Source: Phaseolus vulgaris
Lineage: Eukaryota; Streptophyta; Magnoliopsida; Fabales; Fabaceae
Assembly: GCF_000499845.2 (NCBI RefSeq)
Contig: NC_023754.2
Span: 11,034,963-11,098,962 of the forward strand
Direction of reading: 5' to 3'
Length of the DNA stretch: 64,000 nt
The translations under genes and the position numbers were made by a program. The notes under the pieces are model-generated. The model was not told the DNA's origin. It worked only from the letters and a program-made list of their open reading frames with translations, and did no database searches. Shown here piece after piece: positions 24,552 through 37,177 of this stretch (the stretch's first letter is position 1; each line of letters opens with the position of its first letter).

Positions 24552-24603
24552 ATTTTATATTCTGTAGTTCTCATTAGTTAATCTATACTAAGCAATGTGG
24601 GAT
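24552..24603 (-). promoter_or_regulatory. Plant snRNA promoter (USE + TATA) of U1 copy A1
   Basis: TATAAAAT at 24552-24559 lies 24-31 bp upstream of the RNA start. ATCCCACATTG at 24593-24603 starts 65 bp upstream and matches the plant Upstream Sequence Element RTCCCACATCG at 10 of 11. The USE-TATA spacing (about four helical turns) is the Pol II type expected for U1. Confidence 0.9.
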
Positions 24604-27600
24604 TATCACATTTGTATACTCTGCACGTGTTTTAACTTAATCATTTTCCTCTACAAATGATTCTCTTCATCAACATTTGTTTGTTTGCATGAGTATGAAG
24701 CTCCTTTGTTTTCTATAAAGAATAACAAATATTACCAAAACAAATAAGGAAATTGTTATTTCCAAACAAAGTAATAAATGTTGAATTGCTAAGAAACAAA
24801 ATGTAATTGGTAAGATGCTATATAATTTAAAAATTTTGATACTGTAATTTATTGACATTATCTCATAGAGCCAAAGAGTAATCACGCAATGTATCTGAAC
24901 CTTGATGCTTGCATGGTTTTACAGACTGTGAAAATCAAAAGTATTTGAGAGGCTAAAAGTAAGATACTTTGTGAGAGGAATTGTGGTATTATGTGAAATT
25001 TTACTTTCTTTCTACTTGTAATAAAACGGATCTAGATCTTGTGAGAAATTAAACTTAGAGAGTAAAATAAGTAATCGTAATCATTGATATTGCATACACA
25101 TATAGATATTTCTCATCAATGATTAAAATGACTTATTTTATTTTACTTACTTTAGATGAATCAGATCCTAATAAAATATTTTGATCTCAAAAGTTATGTG
25201 ATTGAAACACTATTTTCATTATGTTTGGACATATATGGTGATCTATATACTAAAAATAATGTAGCAATTAGTGGAATTTGACGCATGTCAGTCTTATGGG
25301 TTATCTCCAATATGTTGTATACATTATAACTTCTTTTAGCTTTGTGAACCAATTCTCTTGATGTCATTGTTGATAGGAGTGACAAATGCATTATCCTGGC
25401 TAATGAAAATCTCTACCAAGGATCAATATTCATTAAGAATGGTAAGAGAAAAAATTGCGTGTTCTTTTTCTTCCCTAAGCTCTTATACACAGGTACAAGC
25501 ATGCAATCCAACACAGAATACTTTCATGAGTTTATTTTATGCAACTCTTAGTTTTGCATTTTGAGAATCATGTCAGAAAAGATGAAAAGTTTTACATTTT
25601 GTGTTGTATATTTATAAATTTCAAAAAATCAAGTGCACATGACCCAGAGTGAAGGTGGAAAATGAGATTTTGCTTATACTTTTTATTTTGAAATTGGAAC
25701 AGTGCTATTGTTATACTGTCAAGTTATTTTTTCAAAACCTCTTCATAACTTTTATTTTGAATTCTTATGTGAAAACTTTGGATAGTGTTGATTACTTTTC
25801 ATTTAGTTTCATGTTTGTCTTGTTGGTTGGTCAATTATCCAATTTGAAAAGATATAAGAAAGTGGAAGCTTAGATTAGTTTTGTACTCATGGAACTTAAA
25901 TGAGTTGTACAAATTGATTAAAAGTGTTGTTGCTTGATTTATGGAAGACTAAAAAAATTATGGAAAAAATAAATTTGTTGAATTTAGTCTTGATGAATTG
26001 CCACCAAAGAATCTCAAATATAATTCATACTGCTTATGATAACCATGTATTAGTTATACTTTTACTTTAGAAGTATGCATCATTTGATGAAATTATTAAC
26101 TTCTTTTCCAATACAGACTTAAGATACAAGATAAAAATAATGTGATCCTTATTTTTAATTTTTATTTACTTTAAATATTTTTCTTTATATTTTATAATGT
26201 GATCTTTATTATTTTATATTTTCGATAAATATGACTTATTGACAAACTTGTGTTTTCCAGGTTATTTCATTTCTTTTTTAATATAAAGATAGTATTGTTT
26301 TTTTTGCTATTTTTGTTATTTGTTTGAGAAATTATTTCTATTATTTTTATATTTATATTTTTTTTTTGTTACCTATTGTTGTACTTAACTCATACTCAAT
26401 ATAATCATATTTTATCGGGTGTATTAGATAAAGTATTATTTTTCTTACTTATACCATGAATATTAAAATTTAGTTGTTTTTAACTTTATATGATAAATTT
26501 GTAGTACAACTTTCTATACCTGATTTCATTTCCTTCCTCGGGCAATGTGTGGTGTTCTTAAGATACAACCTTGTGCTCTACAGCACCTCTAACCCTCTAT
26601 AAAGCACCAATTTTGATGCTCACAACATTAATTGCACATAATTTTTTAATACAAGAACAATTCGAAAGGACAAAAAGTAATATTTCAAGGATTCATAGAT
26701 TGGGAGAAAAATTATATTTTACTATTTATTCTAAAAACAACTGATTGATTTAATTTCCTGTTAAAGATTTCGTATAAAACAACCAACTGTTTTATCGAAA
26801 TACCAATTGTTTCTGTCTTACAGAAAAGATAAAAGAAAGCAAAGTTGTAGTCACTAAGTATAAAACAACTAGTTGTTTTGACAAATCAACTGGATAATAA
26901 ACTTGTTATAGTCACAAGACCTTGAAGAACAACTTTTTTTAACTGATTGATTTGAAAAACAACTGAATAAAATTTAACAGCTTTTTAAAAAACACTTCAT
27001 TCAAAAGAGATAAAGAGTCAAGTGAGCTTGGATCAATACTAGATGTGAATTGACAATACAAAATCTATTAAACAACACACACAAACACTACAACATGTTC
27101 TTCAAGTCTTCAAAGTAGATTTGGAAGCATCAAAACACCTTGTTCAATAATAGTGTCCACATTCCTGATTCTAAGAAGACTTTGTCTAATTCATAAATTT
27201 GTGATTGTTCAGTGTCATTTGAATCCACACAACCTCCTTCATATCCTCCACTTGAATATGATATGGAAGTGTTAGTATCAAAGATTTGAACAAACCGAGA
27301 CTAAATCAGGTAAATATATGATTATAAGTTTACACAGTTCACATTTTAAAGGAATAAATGATGGGTGAAACTAAAACATTATGTCTAGGATGAACATCGA
27401 AAATTTCTCAATCCAATACTTATCCTCACATTTATCTTTAATAGTCTTGACAAGTACAAATCCACGAGTCTAGCATTTTCACACCATATTCAAAGGGGAG
27501 GAATGAGAAGGAGGATGTTTGAATTCAAATAACAATGATCAATCTCATATTTATAAACAAGAAAGTGTTTTGAGAATCAAAAGTGCAAAACAATGACCTG

Positions 27601-29268
27601 ACTATTCTATAATAGTTTTCTTCTAATCTAGTTTACAATAAAGGTAAAAACTTAATGAAAATATGACACATGGGATAATAATCCTCCTTTCTCATTACAC
27701 TCCAAATACATTAAAAAAATTATTTAGACTAAAAGAACACATCTAATATAGAGAGTCACGTTATAGTCTCCACATGCATGATTCTAATAAGATTTTTTCT
27801 AATTCAAGAATTTATGATTGTTCACTGTCATGGTCGAAGCTACAACAAGAAATGCTAGAAACACATAAAATAGATTTAACAAACATCATAGAAATGAAAT
27901 ATAAATAAAGCGTAAGGTAATTGTAGAAGGTGATGAAAAGGAATATGTGTCACTAATTGACAGTGTCGCCGATAGCAATGTCCAAACCCGCTCTATCGGT
28001 AACACAAGCGAGGCAACTGTTTCTAAAAGTGAAAACACTAATTGATGCAGTGCTTCCTGGGTTTATAATAATCCCTTGCAATTGTTTAAGGAATACATCA
28101 AATTACATTTTTAGCATTTAAGTGTTTGTGTTATTTTAGATTTAACTTTTTAGAATGTCCTTAAATTATTACTTTTAATTAAAATTATTATAATAAGACC
28201 ACATATTTATTCCTTAAATTTGTAGTAAAAAACATGTAATCTTATTATTGATCACTAAAATTAATAAAATAATTCTTATAATTATATATTTTTAATTAAT
28301 CATTTTCAAATTATAATCACAACAAAAAAATTAATTTATAAAATAAATAGAATAATAAAAGGACTATAAATAATGTAATGGAATTATAGTGACACTTTTT
28401 TAACTAACATAGTAAAATATATTTTTTTGTAACTTCTCTCCATATATTGCATGTTTTTTAGGGCTTTTTATAAATGAGATTATAAATTGAGATTGAAATG
28501 AGTCTTACGATTGATTTTTCTTTTATGTTTGATTTTATTATTGTTGTATTTGTTGAAGTGTGGTGTATTTGATAAATCCAATACCTATATTAAAGACTTT
28601 AAAGATTGGATATGTTAGGAATACTTGGATATGTTCTTAATATGTCGTGTTAATTAACTCAGTTGTGTTGATTATAATCAATTGTAAGTTTCTCTTTTAT
28701 GATTTGACTTAAAATCTTCACTAGAAAACTTCTAAAAAATGTATTAAAGTTTATCTTGATAATAAGATTTTTTTAATTCATTAAAAAATATTTTTAATAT
28801 ATTAAAATATTCTTATATTGGTATGAAATGACTAGAAAAAAATGCAATCAATTAGATAATTATTTTTTATAAATAGAATCGCTTAGAACATGAGTAGTTC
28901 TAAGCTTTTTGTTTAATCATTTAAAATGACGAGTCTATTGAATAATTTTACAAGTAAATTTAACATGCAATTTTAATTTATTAAAATAATAAAATTAAAA
29001 TTTTTTACAACTTTTATTTCAAAATCATTTTATATGAGATTGAAATATTTTCTACTACCTAGAGAGTCCACTTGATTTATTCTTTTGCAATATTTTTGTT
29101 GTTTATTGTGTGGTAGTCTTTTACCTCTTTTACAAAACTAGTACAATCTTTATCAAAATCTAGTTCAAATATGTATAACTAGTAATTACTAAAGACATAA
29201 AATACAAATACTAAATAAAATAAATATATTATAAAATGTGCATTCAAAGATTCATGATTATTACTACA

Positions 29269-29424
29269 GGGTTGCGCGAATGCAAACCCTCTCTACCACA
29301 AATTATGACATAAGATTTGTCACTTGGACAAACCTTAGAGCAACACCCCTCCCAGGTGCAATGAAAGTCACTAGCCTACACCATGAGCCTCTTGATCACT
29401 CATTGGTGTCGTCCAGGTAAGCAT
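29269..29424 (-). ncRNA. U1 snRNA, class B variant, best-preserved (copy B2)
   Basis: 156 nt, 5' end AUGCUUACCUGGACGAC: position 3 is G while positions 4-11 are canonical. Stem I arms CACCAAUGAG / CUCAUGGUG pair completely although both differ from class A. The loop is GAUCAAGAGG, one base shorter than class A. U1A loop AUUGCAC and Sm site AAUUUGUGG are intact. Stem III pairs GGUUUG with CAAAUC. Stem IV is GGGUUUGCA-UUCG-CGCAACCC with one A-C mismatch next to the loop. The USE at 29488-29498 is GTCTCACATCG (10 of 11); the TATA position reads TACAAAAG. Expression is not proven. Confidence 0.9.
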
Positions 29425-29446
29425 GTTGGCCCTCACAACCACTTTT

Positions 29447-29498
29447 CTTTTGTAGTCCAAGTTCCTCACTTATTACTACTCTTTCAACGATGTGAGAC
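29447..29498 (-). promoter_or_regulatory. snRNA promoter of U1 copy B2
   Basis: USE GTCTCACATCG at 29488-29498 (10 of 11) begins 64 bp upstream of the RNA. TACAAAAG at 29447-29454 occupies the TATA position and differs from class A TATAAAAT at two bases. Confidence 0.7.
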
Positions 29499-30751
29499 TT
29501 GAAATACTTCTTTTGTATCTTAAAAAATAGAGCTTAATTATTATCCCCTTAAGATGCCTCTCCTATTCTACCTTTACCACCAAGTACATTAAGATACTTG
29601 CTTTCTGCTCAGAATAATAAATTACTTGAAAATATCAACTTGTAACAAAAAATATAGAGAAAAGTAATAATAATGGCTTGCACTTGGTGTCACATAATGA
29701 TTGTTCATTTAGGAAACATCAATAACAAAGTGCAATCTTATTGTGGGATTTCAAACTCCAAAACTAAAGTATTTGAAAGAAAAATGAATGAATTTGTAGT
29801 AAAATACTTGATTAATTAATAGAGCATTGTGAAATGAAAATATGAAAGATATATTCATATGTTGTAATAATGTTGTTTTCTCCCTTAGAAGCAGTTCTAT
29901 TCCCTCAAACCAACATAAAAAACACATAAAAATGACAATGTCTCTCTATTTTTCTGAATTTGAAGGTCAAATTTCTAGTTAAATTCAAAATAACTAAACC
30001 AAGTTTTGCTTCAAAAAAGTTCGACTTGCATGTGCTACATCAAAGAAAGAAAACACTTTTTTCGTGTGGAATGCATTTATTATTTAAAAACTAGACCACT
30101 GTTGAAGACAAAACTATCAAAGCTAACAAGTAATAATTGAAGAACATAAATATAAAATCTAAAATATTCATAACTTGTGAATTTCAATTATAGGTGACCT
30201 ATATAAGGTCTTTGGTGCTCCACTCATCCAAATCAAAAAGGAACTCTACCAATCAACATATATTAAAAGAAATATTCTCCATAACTCTGGCTAAAACAAA
30301 GTAAACACCTCTTTCACACACAAACACACTAAACGAGTGAGATCCTAAATATGCAATGGTCAACTACTCATCATGTGCACTTTGTCGTGTTTATAATAAT
30401 AAAAAAAGGTTTTTGCTCTATACTCTACTATTTAAAGTTTACATATATAGGAAGAGATAAAGAAAAATAATAAATATGGCTTACTAAAATAATCTTGCTA
30501 TCAATAAATACCCTATATATATTTCATTAAAAATGGATAAAATATGTTAATTTAGTATTTTTCAAAAGGATAAAATTATAGTAATAGTGAAATAATGATA
30601 GTTTAATATGTAGACCTAAAAAGAAGGCTTAATAAACAATTAGGAATATATGTATTATAGACAATACAATATCATAAAAAAGGAAAATAAAAATGGTGAT
30701 TTAGTTACATAGTAAAAAATCAAGATGAGAAATTTAAAAAACTGTAAAAAA

Positions 30752-30909
30752 GGAGTTGCGCGAACGCAAGCCCAACTACCATAAATTATGACGTAGGCTC
30801 TGCCATTTTTGACAGACCTTAAAGCAGTACCCCTCCAATGTGCAATGGAAGTTATTGCCTTGGACCATGGGCCTTCATGATCAACCATAGACCCCGTCCA
30901 GGTAAGTAT
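30752..30909 (-). ncRNA. U1 snRNA, class A with Sm-site and stem IV changes (copy A2)
   Basis: 158 nt, canonical 5' end AUACUUACCUGGACGGGG, U1-70K loop GAUCAUGAAGG and U1A loop AUUGCAC intact. The Sm site reads AAUUUAUGG (G to A), and stem IV is weakened because its arms UGGGC and ACUCC have two mismatches and a G-U. The promoter is the best in the cluster. It is probably transcribed, but snRNP assembly could be impaired. Confidence 0.93.
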
Positions 30910-30932
30910 GGAAAATAACCGTACACACTTTC

Positions 30933-30984
30933 ATTTTATATTTTGTAATTCTCATTAGTTAATCTATACTAAGCGATGTGGGAT
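30933..30984 (-). promoter_or_regulatory. Consensus-perfect plant snRNA promoter of U1 copy A2
   Basis: ATCCCACATCG at 30974-30984 is an exact match to the plant USE RTCCCACATCG and begins 65 bp upstream of the RNA start. TATAAAAT lies at 30933-30940. Confidence 0.93.
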
Positions 30985-33623
30985 TATCACATTTGTATAC
31001 TCTGCACGTGTTTTAACTTAATCATTTTCCTCCACAAATGATTATCTTCATCAACATTTGTTTGTTTGCATGAGTATGAAGCTCCTTTGATTTCTATAAA
31101 GAATAACAAATATTACCAAAACAAATAAGGAAATTGTTATTTTCAAACAAAGTAATAAATGTTGAGTTGCTAAGAAACAAAAAGTAATTGGTAAGATGCT
31201 ATATAATTTCAAAATATTGATATGGTAATTTATTGACATTGTCTCATAGAGCCAAAGAGTAATCGAGTAATGTATCTGAACCTTGATTGCATGGTTTCAC
31301 AGACTGTGAAAATCAAAAGTATTAGAGAGGCTAAAAGTAAGGTACTTTATGAGAGGAATTGTGGTATTATGTGAAATTTTACTTTCTTTCTACTTGTAGT
31401 AAAACAGATCTAGATCTTCTAAAGTGAGAAATTAAACTTAGAGAGTAAAATAAATAATCGTAATCATTGATATTGCATACACATATAGATATTTCTCATC
31501 AATGATTAAAATGACTTATTTTATTTTACTTACTTTAGATGAATCAGATCCTAATAAAATATTTTGATCTCAAAATTTATGTGATTGAAACACTATTTTC
31601 ATTATGTAGGACATATATGGTGATCTATATACTAAAAATAATGTAGCAATTAGTGGAATTCGACACATGTCAATCCTATGGGTTATCTCCAATATGTTGT
31701 ATACATTATAACTTCTTTTAGATTTGTGAACCAGTACTTTTGATGTCATTGTTGATAGGAGGGACAACGCATTATCCTGGCTAATGAAAATCTCTACCAA
31801 GGATCAATATTCATTAATAATGGTAAGAGAGAAAAATTGTGTGTTCTTTTTCCTCCCTAATCTCTTATACACAGGTACACACATGCAATCCAACATATAA
31901 TTTCATGATTTTATTTTATGCAACTGGTAGTTTAGCATTTTGAGAATCATGTCAGAAAAGGTGAAAAGTTTTACATTTTGTGTTTTATATTTATAAATTT
32001 CAAAAAATCAAGTGCACATGACTCAAAGTGAAGGTGGAAAATGAGATTTTGCTTATACTTTTTATTTTGAAATTGGAACTGTCAAGTTATTCTTTCAAAA
32101 CCTCTTCGTAACTTTTATTTTGAATTCTTATGTGAAAACTTTGGATAGTGTTGATTACTTTTCATTCAGTTTCATGTTTGTCTTGTTGGTTGATCAATTA
32201 TCCAATTTGAAAAGATATAAGAAAGTGGAAGCTTAGATTAGTTTTGTACTCATGGAACTTAAATGAGTTGTACAAATTGATTAAAAATGTTGTTGCTTGA
32301 TATATGGAAGACTAAAAAGATTATGGGAAAAATAAATTTTTTGAATTTAGTGTTGATGAATTGCCAACAAAGAATCTCAAATATAATTCATAATGCTATG
32401 ATAACCATGTATTAGTTATACTTTTACTTTAGAAGTATGCATCATTTGATGAAATTATTAACTTCTTTACCAATAGAGAATTAAGATACAAGATAAAAAT
32501 AATGTGATCCTTATTTTTAATTTTTATTTACTTTAAATAATTTTCTTTATATTTTATTACATGATCCTTATTATTTTATATTTTCTATAAATATGACTTA
32601 TTAACAAACTTCTGTTTTCCAGGTTATTTCTTTTCTTTTTTAATACAAAGATAGTATTGTTTTTTTCCTATTTTTTGTTATTTGTTTGAGAAATTATTGT
32701 TATTATTTTTATATTTATATTTTTTTTTGTTGGTAACTATTGCTGCACTTAACTCATACTCAATATAATCATATTTTATCGTGTGTATTAGATAAAATAT
32801 TATTTTTCTTACTTATACCATGAATATTAAAATTTAGTTGTTTTTAACTTTTATATGATAAATTTGTAGTACAACTTTCTGTGTGGTGTTCTTAAAATAA
32901 TGTCATCTCTTCATCAACCTTGTGCTCTGCAGCACCCTCTAACCCTCTATAACGCACCAATTTTGATGCTCACAACATTAATTGCATATAATTTTTTAAT
33001 ATAAGAACAATTCGAAAGGAAAAAAAGTAATATTTCAAGGATTCATAGATTGGGAGAAGAGTTATATTGTACCATTTATACAGTGTAATGCACAATACTT
33101 ATTACCATCATAAATATCAGTATACATTATAATCAAGTTTTAAAAAATATATAAAATAATAAATTGTTTAAGGTTGCTTAAAATTTCTTCTATCGGAATG
33201 AAATAAGTTACTTGAAAGATAAATCTATATTGAAAGACTTTAAAGGTTGGATATGATATAAATACACAGAGGTAAGACTTTAAAGATATTGGATATCTTA
33301 TGAATACTTAGATATATTTTTTAATATGGTGTGTTGTGTTGATTAGATCAATTGTGAGATTTTCTTTTATGATTTGATTTAAAATCTATTTTAGAAAACT
33401 TCTCAAAATGCATTAGAGTTGATAAGATTTTTTTAATTAATTAAACTATATTTTTAATATATTAAAATATTAAAAGCATGAGCAATTCTCCATTGAGATT
33501 TCACCTGGTTTATTCTTTTGTAGTATTCTTGTTGATGTAGCAACTACAAGAAACATCAAATAACATACTAAATAAAACAATTAATTATGTAGTGTGCATT
33601 CAAATATTCATGACTATGACTAT

Positions 33624-33682
33624 GTCACTATCCTACACCATAATTCTTTTTTATCACTCATTAATGTCTTCCAGGTATGTAT
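33624..33682 (-). ncRNA. Truncated class B U1 (copy B3): first about 59 nt only
   Basis: Keeps the 5' end and stem-loop I region; everything from about nt 60 to just beyond the RNA 3' end is deleted. The 5' end reads AUACAUACCUGG: A3 as in class A but U5 changed to A inside the splice-site-pairing core. The loop GAUCAAGA is degraded to an A-run. The USE at 33749-33759 (GTCCCACATTG) remains. A U1 pseudogene, sharing its deletion with 58826-58885. Confidence 0.85.
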
Positions 33683-34605
33683 GTTGCCCATTTTTACACA
33701 CACTTCTATTTTGTAGTCCAAGTTCTTCACTTCTTACTAGCCTTTCAGCAATGTGGGACTTGGAATACTTATTTTGTATCTTAAAAAACAAAGTTTAATT
33801 ATTATTCCCTTAAGATGACTCTCTTCATCTACCTCGGCCACCAAGTGCATTCCCGGAATAATAAATTATTTGAAAATACCAATTTGTAAAAATAGAGAAA
33901 AGTAATAATGGTTTGCACTTGGTGTCATTGAATGATTGTTCATTTACGACACATCACAATCGTAGAGTGCAATCTTATTGTGGGATTACAAATTCAAAAG
34001 CTAGAATTTGTAGTAAGATACTAATTAATTAACAAAGCAATATGAAATGAAAATATGAGAGGTATATCCTAATGTTGTAATAATGTTGTCTTCTTCCTTA
34101 GAAGCAAATCTATTCCCTCAAACTAACATAAACAACACATAAAAGTGACAATGTATCTCTCCTTTTTCCTGATTTTGAAGGTCATATTTCTAGTTAAATT
34201 TAGAATAACTGAATAAGGTTTTGGTTCAAAAAAGTTGGACCAACATATGCTACATGAGAGAAAGAAAACATTTTTTTTCGTGTTGAATGCAATTATTATT
34301 TAAAAACTAAATCACTATGGAGAATAAAACTATATCAAACCTCACAAGTAAATAATGGAAACACCTATATATATGTCATTAAAAACTAATAACATATGTT
34401 AATTTAGTATTTTTCTAAAGGATAAAATTACAGTAATCTTGAAACAATGATAGTTTAATATATAGACCTAAAGAAGGCTAAATAAACAATAAGAAAGTAA
34501 TATATGTATTATAGACAATACAATATCATAAAAAAATAAAATAAAAATGATGTTTTAGTTACATAGTACAAAATCAAGATGAGAAATTTAAAAAACTATA
34601 TACAA

Positions 34606-34763
34606 GGAGTTGCACAAACGCAAGCCACACTACCACAAACTATGACGTAGGATCTGTCATTTATGACAGACCTTAAAACATTACCCCTCCAATGTGCAAT
34701 GGAAGTTACTGCCTTAGGTCATGGGCCTTCATGATCAACCATAGACCATGTCCAGATAAGTAT
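34606..34763 (-). ncRNA. U1 snRNA, class A, degenerate (copy A3)
   Basis: 158 nt full length but the 5' end reads AUACUUAUCUG: C8, which pairs with the invariant G+1 of introns, is U. The Sm site is changed to AGUUUGUGG, the stem IV arms differ (CGCAAGCC side altered, tetraloop changed to UUUG), and GGGG after the 5' end is AUGG. The promoter looks good (USE 10 of 11, TATAAAAT). Most likely a pseudogene with an intact promoter. Confidence 0.92.
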
Positions 34764-34786
34764 GGAAAATAATCATACGCACTTTC

Positions 34787-34838
34787 ATTTTATATTCTTT
34801 GGTTCTCATTACTTAATCTATACTGAACAATGTGGGAT
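34787..34838 (-). promoter_or_regulatory. snRNA promoter of U1 copy A3
   Basis: TATAAAAT at 34787-34794 and USE ATCCCACATTG at 34828-34838, spaced as in the other class A genes. Confidence 0.85.
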
Positions 34839-35865
34839 TAACACATTTGTATACTCTGCACGTGTCTTAACTTAATCATTTTCCTCTACAAATGATTCTC
34901 TTCATTGACATCTATTAGTTTGCATGTGTATGAAGCTCATTTAATTTCTATAAAGAATAACAAATAAATAAATCAACAAATTGTTATTTCCAAACAAAGG
35001 AATAAATGTTGAGTTGTTGAGAAACAAGAAGTTTTTGGTAAGATGATATATAATTTCATAATTTTGATATGGTAAATTATTGACATTGTCTCACAAAGCC
35101 AAAGGGTATCTGAGTGGTGTATATTGTTGCATGCATGCATGGTTCCATAGACTATGAAAATCATAAGTATTTGAGAGGCTCAAAGTAAGGTACTAACAGT
35201 GACTAGTTTTAGATATAAAGAATTACCATGACAGGAATTGTGGTATGGTACGAAGTTTTATTTTCTTTCTACTTGTTGTAAAATAGATCTAGATCCTATA
35301 AAGTAAGCAATTCAACTTAGAGAGTAAAATAAGTAATCTTAATCATTGATATTGCATACACATATAGATATTTCTCATCAATGATTAAAATGACTTATTT
35401 TATTTTACTCACTTTAGATGATTGGATCTAGTAAAATATTTTTATCTCAATAATTATGTGATTGAAGCACTATTTCATTCCGTTTGAGAGGTATAGTTAT
35501 CTCCAATGTGTTGTGTACATTATAACTTCTTTTAGATTTGTGCATCAATTCTTTTGATGTCATTGTTGATAACACTGACGAATGCATTATCCTGGCTAAT
35601 GAAAATCTCTACCAAGGATCGATATTCATTAATAATGGTAAGGGGAAAATTGCATGATCTTTTTCCTCTTTAAACTCTTATACACAAGTTTAGGCATTCA
35701 ATCCAACACATAATACTTTCATATGCGTTTATTTTAGGAAACTAATAGTTTTGCATTAAATAAATCTTTTGTTGACATATTTTAAGAAATATTTTGTTGA
35801 ATTAGACCGCAATATTTTTAATCACCATAAACTTTAATATTAGAAATTTAAAAAACTGTATAGAA

Positions 35866-36023
35866 GGAGTTGCGCGAACGCAAACTCCACCACCATAAAT
35901 TATGACGTAGGTTCTGCCATTTTTGACAGACCTTAAAGCAGTACCCCTCCAATGTGCAATGGAAGTTACTACCTTAGGCCATGGGCCTTCATGATCAACC
36001 ATTGACCCCGTCCAGGTAAGTAA
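35866..36023 (-). ncRNA. U1 snRNA, class A with compensated stem IV (copy A4)
   Basis: 158 nt. The first base is U instead of A (UUACUUACCUGGACGGGG); bases 2-11 are canonical. The U1-70K loop GAUCAUGAAGG and the U1A loop AUUGCAC are intact. Stem IV has changed on both arms (GGAGU / ACUCC instead of GGGGC / GCCCC) and so stays paired, which suggests past selection on structure. The Sm site is AAUUUAUGG as in copy A2. The USE at 36088-36098 (ATCCCATATTG) has two mismatches. Confidence 0.93.
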
Positions 36024-36046
36024 GGAAAATAACTATAAACAGTTTT

Positions 36047-36098
36047 ATTTTATATTCTTTGGTTCTCATTACTTAATCTATACTGATCAATATGGGAT
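36047..36098 (-). promoter_or_regulatory. Weakened snRNA promoter of U1 copy A4
   Basis: TATAAAAT at 36047-36054 is intact; the USE ATCCCATATTG at 36088-36098 matches 9 of 11. Positions relative to the RNA are unchanged. Confidence 0.8.
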
Positions 36099-37177
36099 TA
36101 ACTCATTTGTATACTATGCACATGTTTTAACTTAATCATTTTCCTCTACAAATGATTCTCTTCATCAACATCTCTTAGTTTGCAAGAGTATGAAGCTTTT
36201 TTTATAAAGAATAACAAATATTATCAAAATAAATAAGGAAATTATCACTTCCAAACAAATTAATAAATGTTGAGTTGTTGAGAAACAGGAAGTAATTGCT
36301 AAGATGATATATAATTTCAAACTTTTGATATGGTAAGTTATTGACATGGTCTCACGTAGCCAAAGGGTAAGTGGGTAGTGTATGTGGTGAACCTTGATGC
36401 TTTCATGGTTTAACAAATTGTGAAAGTAAGAAGTATTTGAGAGGCTAAAAGTAAGGTACTAACAATGATTAGTTCCAGATATCAAGAGTAACTTTGACAA
36501 GAATTGTGTTATCTTGAGAAATTTTACTTTCTTTCTACTTGTAGTGAAACAACTCTAAATCCTTTGAAAGTGAAAACACAAACTGGTGTGGTGCTTCTTT
36601 GTTTTATAATAATCATTTACTATTGTTTAAGGAATGCGTTAAATTAAATTTTAGATTTAAGTGTATGTGTTATTTTAGATTTAACTTTTCACAATGTACT
36701 AAAATTACTACTTTTAATTGAAATTATTATAATGAGACCACACATTTATTCCTTATATTTGTAATAAAAACTTGTAATATTATTGGTCACTAAAATTAAT
36801 AAAATAATTCTTATAATTATATATTTTAATTAATTTTTTTCAAATTATAATCATGATAAACATATCAAAATATAAAATAAATAGAATAATTACATAACTA
36901 TAAATTATGCAATGAAATTATAGTGATGCTTTTCTATCTAACAAAGTAAGTATATTTTTCTATAACTTCACTCCTCCATATGTTCTATGTTTTTTAAGGC
37001 TTTTTATAAATGAGATCATTAATTGAAATTGAAATGAGTCTTAAAATTGTTTTTTCTTTTATGTTTAATTTTATTACCGTTGTATTTGTTGGTGTATGGT
37101 GTATTTGATAAATCCAATACCTATATTAAAGACTTAAAGATTGGATATGTAATGAATACTTAGATGCATTATTAAGA

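Larger units (their letters stand above)
20350..26730. repeat. U1 duplication unit A (about 6.4 kb)
   Basis: Sequence from about 20350 to 26730 recurs with an offset of about 6,380 bp at 26731-33070. Similarity is high across coding-free DNA, with small indels and scattered substitutions. The unit holds, left to right, half a copia LTR, a moderately GC-rich block (about 21575-21640), AT-rich DNA, a class B U1 (22881-23036), a conserved TATA-bearing leader (about 23810), a class A U1 (24371-24528) and about 2.2 kb of upstream flank. No protein gene is supported. Confidence 0.9.
26731..33070. repeat. U1 duplication unit B (about 6.3 kb)
   Basis: Direct tandem copy of unit A; for example the U1 5' ends at 23036 and 24528 recur at 29424 and 30909. 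The left edge falls inside copia-LTR sequence: at about 26730 AT-rich flank switches abruptly to LTR. The right edge is near 33070, after which unit C begins with a different right flank. Both classes of U1 are present. Confidence 0.9.
33071..36560. repeat. U1 duplication unit C (short, rearranged)
   Basis: A shortened unit with a truncated class B U1 followed by two class A U1 genes (34606 and 35866). The second class A copy with its upstream flank is joined to the first by a junction at about 35760-35845. The unit pairs with unit F (58326-60830), which shares the same left edge and the same class B truncation. Confidence 0.8.

Noticed and set aside
29238..29420. Recurrent plus-strand open frame of 60 codons starting MHSKIHDYYYR (also 54455-54637)
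   Set aside because: It is the antisense of class B U1; no coding signature.
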